From positions 1 to 26,602 of the forward strand of contig CAYQMF010000094.1 of the NCBI GenBank assembly GCA_964418595.1: 26,602 nt of DNA, written 5' to 3'. The position numbers and the translations under genes are program-made. Origin of the DNA: CAYQMF01 sp964418595. Lineage in GTDB: Bacteria > Planctomycetota > UBA1135 > UBA2386. The notes beneath the pieces are model-generated. The model had not been told where the DNA came from, did not search any database, and was given only the letters and a program-made list of their open reading frames with translations. Below, piece by piece: positions 7,695-14,526 of this stretch (positions are counted from its first letter, which is position 1; each line of letters begins with the position of its first letter).

Positions 7695-9560
7695 ATGACC
7701 GATCGCATCGACTGGGACCGCGCCTTCCGCCAGGTCCACATCTTCACCAACCTCACCGACGCCGAGGCGGAGCGCCTGCTCGCGCAGGTCGAGCGACGCA
7801 CCTATCGCGAGGGCGAGGTCCTGTTCGACCAGGGCGACCCGCGCGCGCGGCTGCTCATGATCCGGCGTGGCCGCGTCGAGCTGACCCGTCTCGATGCCTA
7901 CGGCACGCGCCGCCCGGTGGTGACGCTGCTGCGCGGCGACCTCCTGGGCGAAGGCATGATGATCGGCGACTCCGTGCACTCGACGCGGGCGACCGCAGTC
8001 GTCGAGACGGAGGTCATGGTCCTGCACCGCACGAAAGTGCTGGCGTTCGTCGGCGATGACCACGGCCTCGAGAAGCGCATGCTCTCGAGCCTGCTGGCAG
8101 AAGTCGTGGGTCGCGTCGACCAGCTCATGTTCCGCACCAGCGGCGTGACGCACGCGTTCTCCACCGGCAGGACCCGCACGGAGCACGACCTGCTCGGCGA
8201 CGGGCAAGTGCAGGCGGAGGCCTACTTCGGCCTGCAGACGCTGCGCGCGATGAGCAACTTCGACATCGGCGGCACGCGCCTCAATGCGTACCCCAACCTG
8301 ATCAAGGCTTTGGCGATGGTGAAGAAGGCCTGCGCGCTCGCCAACCTCGACTGCGGCGTGATCCCCAAGGACGTCGCGCACGCGATCACGGAGGCCGCCG
8401 ACGAGCTGATCGCCGGCAAGCTGCACGACTACTTCGTGGTCGACGTGCTGCAGGGCGGTGCCGGCACGTCCACCAACATGAACGCCAACGAGGTGCTGGC
8501 CAACCGCGCGCTCGAACTGCTCGGGCACGAGAAGGGCGACTACGACCGCGTGCATCCCAACAACCACGTCAACTGCTCGCAGTCGACCAACGACGTGTAT
8601 CCGTCGGCACTGAAGCTCGGCATGATCCTCAGCAGCCAGCGCCTGCTCGACGCCATGCAGCAGTTGATCGCGGCGTTCGAGGCGAAGGCCGCGGAGTTCG
8701 CGCGCGTGGTGAAGATGGGGCGCACCCAGCTCCAGGATGCCGTGCCCATGACGCTCGGTCAGGAGTTCGCGGCGTTCGCGATGAGCCTGCGCCAGGAGGT
8801 CGCCGGCCTCGAACGCACACGCGGCGACCTGCGCACCCTCAACCTCGGCGGCACCGCCATCGGCACCGGCCTCAACACACCGAAGGGCTACCGCGAGCGC
8901 GCGCTGCTGCGGCTGCGCGAGGTCACCGGGCTCGACCTGTCGCTGGCGCCGGACCTGATCGAGGCGACCCAGGACACGCAGGGCTTCGTGATGTTCTCGT
9001 CGTCGCTGAAGAGCCTCGCGATCAAGCTGTCGAAGATCTGCAGCGACCTGCGCCTGCTGTCGTCGGGCGCGCGGGCGGGCCGCGGCGGGTTCCGGCTGCC
9101 GCCGCGCCAGCCGGGGTCGTCGATCATGCCGGGCAAGGTGAACCCGGTGATCCCGGAGGTGGTGAACCAGGTGGCGTTCCGGGTCATCGGCAACGACCTC
9201 GCGGTGGCGCTCGCGGCGGAGTCGGGACAGTTGCAACTCAACGTGATGGAGCCGGTGATCGCGGCCAGCATCCTCGAGTCGCTGAAGATCCTCGCCAACG
9301 CGGTCGTCACGCTGCGCCACAACTGCGTCGACGGCATCGTCGCCGACACCGATCAATGTCGCCGGCTGGTGGAGAACAGCATCGGCCTCGTCACCGCGCT
9401 GGTGCCGGTGCTCGGCTATGGAACCTCGACGGACGTCGCCGCCGAGGCGCTGGCCAGCGGCCAGAGCGTGGCCGACGTGCTGCGCCGGCGCGGCCTGTTC
9501 AACGACGACATCGCCGCGCGGCTGGCTCCGGAGCGCATGGTGGCGCCGGAACACGACTGA
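7695..9560 (+). CDS. aspA: Aspartate ammonia-lyase fused to N-terminal cyclic-nucleotide-binding domain
   Basis: The C-terminal part (about residues 160-615) is an aspartase, which reversibly deaminates L-aspartate to fumarate and ammonia. It keeps GGAGTSTNMNANEVLANRA (about 254-272), NNHVNCSQSTNDVYP (about 289-303), KMGRTQLQDAVPMTLGQEF (about 340-358), LNLGGTAIGTGLNTP and the superfamily signature GSSIMPGKVNP (474-484). QGG and TSTNMN favour aspartase over class II fumarase. Residues about 12-130 form a cyclic-nucleotide-binding-type beta barrel, with REGEVLFDQGDPRARLLMI, RRGRVEL and a phosphate-binding-cassette-like GDLLGEGMM...STRATAV (about 81-101) that keeps the Gly-Glu and Arg-Ala positions. 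Aspartases are usually about 470 residues, so the extra 150 residues are a true fusion. Ligand control by cAMP or a similar nucleotide is inferred. Confidence 0.92.
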   Translation: MTDRIDWDRAFRQVHIFTNLTDAEAERLLAQVERRTYREGEVLFDQGDPRARLLMIRRGRVELTRLDAYGTRRPVVTLLRGDLLGEGMMIGDSVHSTRATAVVETEVMVLHRTKVLAFVGDDHGLEKRMLSSLLAEVVGRVDQLMFRTSGVTHAFSTGRTRTEHDLLGDGQVQAEAYFGLQTLRAMSNFDIGGTRLNAYPNLIKALAMVKKACALANLDCGVIPKDVAHAITEAADELIAGKLHDYFVVDVLQGGAGTSTNMNANEVLANRALELLGHEKGDYDRVHPNNHVNCSQSTNDVYPSALKLGMILSSQRLLDAMQQLIAAFEAKAAEFARVVKMGRTQLQDAVPMTLGQEFAAFAMSLRQEVAGLERTRGDLRTLNLGGTAIGTGLNTPKGYRERALLRLREVTGLDLSLAPDLIEATQDTQGFVMFSSSLKSLAIKLSKICSDLRLLSSGARAGRGGFRLPPRQPGSSIMPGKVNPVIPEVVNQVAFRVIGNDLAVALAAESGQLQLNVMEPVIAASILESLKILANAVVTLRHNCVDGIVADTDQCRRLVENSIGLVTALVPVLGYGTSTDVAAEALASGQSVADVLRRRGLFNDDIAARLAPERMVAPEHD

Positions 9561-9563
9561 TCC

Positions 9564-9582
9564 GGAATCTGCGACGGATTCC
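9564..9582 (+). terminator. 6-bp hairpin after the aspartase gene
   Basis: GGAATC and GATTCC pair around a 7-nt loop, 4 nt after the stop at 9560. The downstream sequence is not T-rich. Weak terminator candidate. Confidence 0.25.
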
Positions 9583-9657
9583 TGGCGGGACGCAACGCCC
9601 CGCCCACGTTCGGGGCACGCCATGGCAGCGACCTGTCTGCGGCCCCCCGCTTCCTCC

Positions 9658-9685
9658 GTAACCCTTGTCCGTCGTCATTGGCGTC
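9658..9685 (+). promoter_or_regulatory. ECF-type promoter candidate before the sigma factor gene
   Basis: GTAACC at 9658-9663 and CGTC at 9682-9685 are separated by 18 nt, resembling the AAC-type -35 and CGTC -10 elements used by many ECF sigma factors. Transcription would start a few bases before the ATG at 9700, giving an almost leaderless mRNA. Autoregulation of the sigma factor is a reasonable inference but rests on short motifs. Confidence 0.35.
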
Positions 9686-9699
9686 GACATGATGCGGCC

Positions 9700-10287
9700 A
9701 TGGGGTCGACGCCACCCACGCCCGATCCGGAGGCCGTGACCAACCTGACCGCGCTCCTGCGCCGGCACGCGAGCGGGGACGAGGGCGCGATCGAGGCCAT
9801 CGCCAAGCAGGTCTACGACAGCCTGCACGGGCTCGCGCAACGTCGGGTCGGCCGCTCGCCCGCGAATGCGTCGCAGCCGGCGACGGCGCTCGCGCACGAG
9901 GCGTTCTTCAAGCTCTTCTCCGGCGCACCGCGCGAGTGGCAGGACCGGGCCCACTTCTTCAAGGTCGCGTCGGCCGCCCTGCGCACGATCCTCGTCGATC
10001 ACGCCCGGCGCCGCGCCGCACGCCCCAGGACCGTGTCGGATCCGAGCGTGCTCGATGCCCTCACCGACTCGTACGACCAGCGCGCGCACGGCCTTCCCGC
10101 GCTCGGCGAGTCGCTCGAGCGCCTCCGTGAGCGAGCGCCGCTCCAGGCCGAGATCGTCGAGCTGCGCTTCTTCGGTGGGCGAACCCTCCAGGAGGTCGCG
10201 GAGCTGCTGGGCACGCCGCTGCGCAGCGTGGAGCGCGAGTGGGCGCAGGCCCGCGCCTGGTTGCGGGAGGACGTGGCCCGTGCCTGA
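9700..10287 (+). CDS. ECF-type RNA polymerase sigma factor (planctomycete/acidobacterial type)
   Basis: The 195-residue product has the two-domain layout of sigma-70 group 4 factors. Region 2 spans about residues 10-100 (ALLRRHASGDEGAIEAIAKQ, ATALAHEAFFKLF, WQDRAHFFKVASAALRTILV, DHARRRAA). Region 4 spans about 140-190 (QAEIVELRFFGGRTLQEVAE, LLGTPLRSVEREWAQARAWL). The DHARRRAA and ELRFFGG wording is typical of the subfamily named TIGR02999, often encoded next to Ser/Thr kinases in Planctomycetota and Acidobacteriota. The ATG at 9700 gives the usual family length; further upstream in-frame sequence to 9418 would overlap the aspartase gene. Its 3' end overlaps the kinase gene by 8 nt, so the two are probably translationally coupled and the kinase may act in the same signal pathway. 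Confidence 0.92.
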   Translation: MGSTPPTPDPEAVTNLTALLRRHASGDEGAIEAIAKQVYDSLHGLAQRRVGRSPANASQPATALAHEAFFKLFSGAPREWQDRAHFFKVASAALRTILVDHARRRAARPRTVSDPSVLDALTDSYDQRAHGLPALGESLERLRERAPLQAEIVELRFFGGRTLQEVAELLGTPLRSVEREWAQARAWLREDVARA

Positions 10288-12832
10288 GCGAAGTTGGTCG
10301 GAGGTCCGTCGCTGGCTGGCGCACGCGGACCAACTCCCCGACGCCGAGCGCGCCGCGTACCTGGAACAGGTCTGCGGCGGCGATCAGGCGCTGCACCGCA
10401 CGCTCGAGCACTACCTCGCGGTCGACCGCGACCTGCCCGCGGGCCGGCGGAAGTCGTTCGAAGAGGACGATGAGTTCCTCGAACCCCCGGGTCCGTCGGG
10501 GCACCAGATCGCCGACTTCGAGGTGATCCGCGAACTAGGACGCGGCGGCATGGGCGTGGTCTACCTCGCATGGCAGCGACCGCTGGCGCGCGTGGTCGCG
10601 CTGAAGGTGATGGTCGAGGGCCTCACCACGCGCGCGGAGCACGTCGAACGCTTCCACCGCGAAGCGCGCGCCGCGGCGCGGCTGCAGCACCCCGGCATCG
10701 TGCCGATCTACACCGACGGCCAGGTCGACTCGACGCACTACTTCGCGATGGAGTACGTGCCCGGCCACGACCTCGCGCGCGAGCTCGAGGTGCAGCGCGG
10801 GCGGGTGACCGGACCGGTGCTGCTCCCGTCGCACCGCTCCACCGACTACATCGCCGCGGTCGTGCGCCTGTGTCGCGACGTGGCGCGGGCGCTGCAGTTC
10901 GCGCACGAGCACGGCATCGTCCACCGCGACGTCAAGCCGGGGAACCTGCTCCTGCGCGCCGACGGTCGCGTGCACGTCGCCGACTTCGGGCTCGCCAAGG
11001 ACGAGCGGCTGGGCTCGATCTCACACTCCGGCGACCTGCAGGGTACGCCGCACTACATGAGCCCGGAGCAGGCGCTGGCCAACCGTCACCTCATCGGCCC
11101 GCGCACCGACATCTACTCGCTCGGCGTCGTGCTGTACGAGATGTTGACCTTCGAGCGGCCGTTCCAAGGGAAGACCTCCGCGCAGGTCCTCACCGCGATC
11201 ATCAACCGCGACCCGCGGCCGATCCGGAGCATCGACGCACGCGTCTCGCGCGACCTCGAAGCGGTGTGCGCCAAAGCCATGGCGAAGGAGCAGGCGCTGC
11301 GCCACGGCCATGCGGCCGAACTGGCGGAGGACCTCGACGCCATCCTCAACCTCGCGGCGCCCCCGCACACGCGTCCGGCGCGGGCGTGGACGCTGGCCGC
11401 ACGCTTCCTCCGCCGGCACCGGCGCGCCTTGCTGGTCGCACTCGTGATCCTCGCGGTCGGGATCGCGTCGGCGTGGATGGCCGGCGAGGAGGCGCGCAGC
11501 GCCACCCGTGCGCGGCTGCGTGCGCCGTTGACGGAGCTGCGCGACGCGGCGGACTGGTCGGCAGTGCCGCTCGAACGCCTGGTCGGAGCACGCGCGGCCA
11601 TGCAGGAGCTGGCCGCGATCGGCACCGACGAAGACCGCCGCCTCGTCGACGTGCTCGACCCGCGCTTCCTCGACCTGAAGGCACGCTGGCGCCGCGACGG
11701 CGAGCAGCTCGTGCACCAGGGCATGGGCGACGGACTCGACCAGCACGCCGGCGCCGTGCGCTACGAACAGATCATCGCCGGCCTCACCTGGTGGCAGAAC
11801 CTCGCCTACTTGTTCCCCGACGATGTCGAGGCGCGCGCGCGCGTGGCCCCCGACATCTTCTCGCCGCGGGTCACGGTGCGCATCCGGGACAGCAGCGGTG
11901 CGGCGGTGGCCGGGCGAGTCTCGTACCGCGAGATCGACCAGGTCAGCGGACAACCGCGCGGCCCGCGCATCGATCTCGGCCCGCTGCCGCTCGAGAAAGC
12001 GGCGGTTCCCGCCGGCTACCACCGCATCCTCGTCGAGTTGGCCGACGGCGCCTTCCACGAGTTCGCGCGCATGCTCTGGCGCCAGCCCGCCGAGACGGTG
12101 ATCGAACACATCGCGCGCGACGGCGCGAGCCCCACCGCCGGAATGGTGCGCATCGATGCGGCGGTCCTGCGCCTCGACGACGAGAACAGCGCCTGCCCGC
12201 ACAACCGGACGCCGCTCGCCGTCGACGCTTTCTGGATCGACGCGACGGAGGTGTCGATCGCCGAGTACCGCGAGTTCCTGCGCGCGACCGGGCGGCCGCG
12301 CGAGCCGTTCTGGCGCTGGCTCGGCGACGCGCCCACGCCATACGAGGATCGCCCGGTCCCCTACGCGAGTTGGATCGACGCGCGCGCCTACGCGGAGTGG
12401 GCCGGGAAGCGGCTGCCGACGCACGCGGAGTGGGAACTTGCAGCGCGCGGCCCGGACGGCCGCTCGTTCCCGTGGCCGGGCAGCGAGTACCGCGGCAACA
12501 CCCGCCAGCCGCCGGCGCGCGTGCTCAGCCCGGAGGATGGCTTCGCCGCCTGGGCCGCGCTGTCGCACCCGGTGCGCAGCGACCCGGAGGCCTGCACGCC
12601 AAACGGCCTCTTCCACACGCTGGGCAACGTTGCGGAGTGGACCGAGAGCGTCGCCCCGGAGTTCATCGATGGCGCCTGGCGACCGCAGGCCTCGCGCCGT
12701 TGGATCCTCGGCGACCATTGGTGTGCCGAGGCACGACACAAGACCCTGCGCGCCCACGAGCAGTGGGGAGTGGTGGCGACGTACAGCGACAACTTCCGGG
12801 GCTTTCGCTGCGCGCGCAGCGAGCGCCCGTGA
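10280..12832 (+). CDS. Transmembrane Ser/Thr kinase with C-terminal FGE-sulfatase-like domain
   Basis: The 850-residue product starts at GTG 10280, inside the 3' end of the sigma gene. Residues 1-60 form the short helical domain (PDAERAAYLEQVCGGD) seen in many sigma-linked kinases. The Hanks-type kinase domain covers about 80-355: GRGGMGVVYLA (87-97), Lys109, HRDVKPGN (215-222), DFGLAK (235-240), GTPHYMSPEQA and DIYSLGVVLYEMLTFERPF. Catalytic residues are intact. One transmembrane helix lies at about 384-400, placing the rest outside the cytoplasm. After a helical/beta linker, residues about 640-848 match formylglycine-generating-enzyme-like (FGE-sulfatase) domains: AFWIDATEVSIAEYREFL, WAGKRLPTHAEWELAARGPD, GNVAEWTES, FRGFRCAR. 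Only one Cys (about 815) lies near the usual active site, so it is more likely a ligand-binding sensor than an enzyme. Confidence 0.93.
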   Translation: MPERSWSEVRRWLAHADQLPDAERAAYLEQVCGGDQALHRTLEHYLAVDRDLPAGRRKSFEEDDEFLEPPGPSGHQIADFEVIRELGRGGMGVVYLAWQRPLARVVALKVMVEGLTTRAEHVERFHREARAAARLQHPGIVPIYTDGQVDSTHYFAMEYVPGHDLARELEVQRGRVTGPVLLPSHRSTDYIAAVVRLCRDVARALQFAHEHGIVHRDVKPGNLLLRADGRVHVADFGLAKDERLGSISHSGDLQGTPHYMSPEQALANRHLIGPRTDIYSLGVVLYEMLTFERPFQGKTSAQVLTAIINRDPRPIRSIDARVSRDLEAVCAKAMAKEQALRHGHAAELAEDLDAILNLAAPPHTRPARAWTLAARFLRRHRRALLVALVILAVGIASAWMAGEEARSATRARLRAPLTELRDAADWSAVPLERLVGARAAMQELAAIGTDEDRRLVDVLDPRFLDLKARWRRDGEQLVHQGMGDGLDQHAGAVRYEQIIAGLTWWQNLAYLFPDDVEARARVAPDIFSPRVTVRIRDSSGAAVAGRVSYREIDQVSGQPRGPRIDLGPLPLEKAAVPAGYHRILVELADGAFHEFARMLWRQPAETVIEHIARDGASPTAGMVRIDAAVLRLDDENSACPHNRTPLAVDAFWIDATEVSIAEYREFLRATGRPREPFWRWLGDAPTPYEDRPVPYASWIDARAYAEWAGKRLPTHAEWELAARGPDGRSFPWPGSEYRGNTRQPPARVLSPEDGFAAWAALSHPVRSDPEACTPNGLFHTLGNVAEWTESVAPEFIDGAWRPQASRRWILGDHWCAEARHKTLRAHEQWGVVATYSDNFRGFRCARSERP

Positions 12833-12860
12833 GTCCGTGACCGCGCGGCAACGACCGTGC

Positions 12861-12866
12861 AAGGAG
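12861..12866 (+). promoter_or_regulatory. Strong Shine-Dalgarno sequence
   Basis: AAGGAG lies 7 nt before the ATG at 12874. It is the only clear Shine-Dalgarno match seen before any start in the window, and it fixes this start. Confidence 0.7.
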
Positions 12867-12873
12867 TGACCCG

Positions 12874-13344
12874 ATGGCCAGCAAGAAGAAGACGAAGAAG
12901 AAGAAGAAGAAGGCGAAGGCCGGCAAGAGCAAGGCGCCACGAAGCGCGGGCAAGGGCGTCAAGTTGATCGTCTTCGTCAAGCCGAAGGGAACGTTCGCCG
13001 ACGACGACGACACGCATCCGGGCATCCGGGTCGACGACCTCGCCCGGCGCCTCGTGATCGCAGCGAGCAAGGCCAAGCTCACCGTCCGCAGGTACGCGCC
13101 GGCCTTGGAGGTCGCGGGCAAGCTCAGGGAGCTGCTCGAGAAGCTCTACCGCAAGGTCGCGCCCGGCGGTACGGAACTGACGTACCTGGCCCAACCCTCC
13201 TGCTGGAACGAGGCGACCAAGAAATGGGAGCCCGGCGCGTGTCCGGCGGCCAACGCAGTCCTGGCCACGGCGCCGTACGGTGTGCCCGGGTGCGGAGGAA
13301 CGAGCTGGCGGCTGTTCGTGGGCCTGCAGCTCGAAGGCAGCTGA
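12874..13344 (+). CDS. Unknown protein with lysine-rich N-terminal tail
   Basis: The 156-residue product is not recognised. Residues about 4-27 are almost all Lys, Ala, Ser and Gly, a disordered basic tail like those of histone-H1-like or nucleic-acid-binding bacterial proteins. The rest looks folded: a strand LIVFVKP (about 31-37), an acidic turn DDDDTHPG, a helical stretch VDDLARRLVIAASKAKL and ALEVAGKLRELLEKLYRK, then a Cys-containing C-terminal part (SCWNEATKKWEPGAC, YGVPGCGG) ending in a strand. Four or so Cys might form disulfides or a metal site. A strong Shine-Dalgarno sequence supports the start. The stop is 2 nt before the next start, so the pair is almost certainly co-translated. 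DNA or RNA binding is only a guess from the tail. Confidence 0.8.
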   Translation: MASKKKTKKKKKKAKAGKSKAPRSAGKGVKLIVFVKPKGTFADDDDTHPGIRVDDLARRLVIAASKAKLTVRRYAPALEVAGKLRELLEKLYRKVAPGGTELTYLAQPSCWNEATKKWEPGACPAANAVLATAPYGVPGCGGTSWRLFVGLQLEGS

Positions 13345-13346
13345 CC

Positions 13347-14510
13347 ATGGGCGCGTGGACCATCCCGCTCCGCCTGCCCGACTTCCAGGCGTTGGATCTC
13401 GTGGTTACCGGCCTCGCGGTGATCTTCCACCGCACGCGGTTCACGATCCGCACGGCGAGCCTCGATCCCGACGTCACGGTGCGGATGCGACCCATCCACG
13501 ATCGAGGCGTGTACTTCGCTGCGGCCCTGACGCCGAAGCAGCGTGAGTTCCGGCTCGAGGTCCACACCATCGGCGGTCCGATCGTGCCGCAGCGCCGCAT
13601 CCTGCTCGTGCGGAGCCTGAACCGGGGTGCGCCCAAGCCGCGCGCCATGCAGACGATGGAGGTGGAAGGATGGATCGTTCTCGAGGAGTCCGAGCCGGAG
13701 GCGCAGCTCCTCCAGGTCGCGAATCCCGCCACCGAGATCGCCGCGCGCCGCACCGCACTCGCGGAGGACAAGTCGCCGCTGCAACCGCATCGCCTGTTCT
13801 TCCTGCGCATGGACGAGTGGACCGATCTGCGCACGCTGGGCGAACCCCCGAGCCTGCCTCCGCCCGTGGCGCTCGGCGCAGACGACCCGATCGTCCTCGA
13901 GGCCCTGCTCCCCATCACGCTGGGCAACGCCCTCGAGTCGTGGATCCTGGAGCTGCAGCACAGCGGCTCGGAGATGCCGCTGACCTACGGGCTCAGCTAC
14001 ACGCCGCTGCAATGGATCCGCGCCATGTCGACCTACCTGAAGAACGTGTTCGAGTACGCGTTCCAGGAGGCCTTCAACCAACCGTTGGTGACCGCGACGG
14101 ACACGTCGGCCTCGCCGATCACGATGACCCTCCACCCGGCCTTCGCCGTCGCCTTCGAGGAGTTCGCCAACGGCAACCTCGGCGAACTGGACGGCAACGT
14201 GCCGAAGGCCCCGCAGGGGTTCCCCGACTCCGCGTACTACTTCAGCTTCGCCGCGTTCGCCTGGCTCGCGAAGACGAAGTCGACCGACGCCACGGAACGT
14301 GCCTTCTGGCGGGCGCTCTGGCCGGTATTCGCCTACACGGCCGACATCTACCGCCATCGCTACGCGCCGACGCCGTCCGGTGGCCAGTACGCCGACTACA
14401 AGTTCACGACGCCGCAGGCCGCACTCGCGGACGTAGCGAATGCGCGCAGGACCACGATGACCAAGACCGAATTCCGGAGGATCCTGTGCGCGGCGTGTTC
14501 CGGCCGTTGA
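13347..14510 (+). CDS. Unknown 387-residue soluble protein, coupled to preceding gene
   Basis: No family is recognised. The start is the ATG at 13347, two bases after the stop of the lysine-rich gene; the in-frame ATG at 13224 would overlap that gene. No signal peptide or convincing membrane helix is seen. The N-terminal 200 residues read as strand-rich (FTIRTASLDPDVTVRMRPI, FRLEVHTIGG, MEVEGWIVLEESEPEAQLL). The C-terminal half is helical with many aromatics (LQWIRAMSTYLKNVFEYAFQ, FAVAFEEF, YYFSFAAFAWLAKT, FWRALWPVFAYTADIYRHRY). It ends with ILCAACSGR. The gene ends 16 nt from the end of the convergent PSCyt1 gene, with no obvious terminator between. The tight pairing implies a shared function with its small basic neighbour. 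Confidence 0.8.
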   Translation: MGAWTIPLRLPDFQALDLVVTGLAVIFHRTRFTIRTASLDPDVTVRMRPIHDRGVYFAAALTPKQREFRLEVHTIGGPIVPQRRILLVRSLNRGAPKPRAMQTMEVEGWIVLEESEPEAQLLQVANPATEIAARRTALAEDKSPLQPHRLFFLRMDEWTDLRTLGEPPSLPPPVALGADDPIVLEALLPITLGNALESWILELQHSGSEMPLTYGLSYTPLQWIRAMSTYLKNVFEYAFQEAFNQPLVTATDTSASPITMTLHPAFAVAFEEFANGNLGELDGNVPKAPQGFPDSAYYFSFAAFAWLAKTKSTDATERAFWRALWPVFAYTADIYRHRYAPTPSGGQYADYKFTTPQAALADVANARRTTMTKTEFRRILCAACSGR

Positions 14511-14526
14511 GGATGCGCAGCCCCAC

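Noticed and set aside
7695..9560. Class II fumarase instead of aspartase
   Set aside because: The superfamily signature is shared, but QGGAGTS.NMN.NEVLANRA, KMGRTQLQDAVPMTLGQEF and GTGLNTP wording match aspartases more closely than fumarases.
7332..9623. Minus-strand open frame of 763 codons opposite the aspartase gene
   Set aside because: The plus strand encodes a textbook aspartase. The minus-strand product is low-complexity His/Arg/Val-rich and has no family marks.
9418..9699. N-terminal extension of the sigma factor frame
   Set aside because: It would overlap the aspartase gene by over 140 nt and give a sigma factor longer than its family. The ATG at 9700 fits the family length.
10570..12840. 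Second plus-strand open frame of 756 codons within the FGE-kinase gene
   Set aside because: The other frame contains an intact kinase, membrane helix and FGE-like domain. This frame yields Arg/Ala/Gly-rich sequence only.
12874..12950. Possible poly-lysine tract as a recoding or slippage site
   Set aside because: The codons are mostly AAG with few A-runs, the frame continues cleanly, and a basic tail is a simpler explanation.
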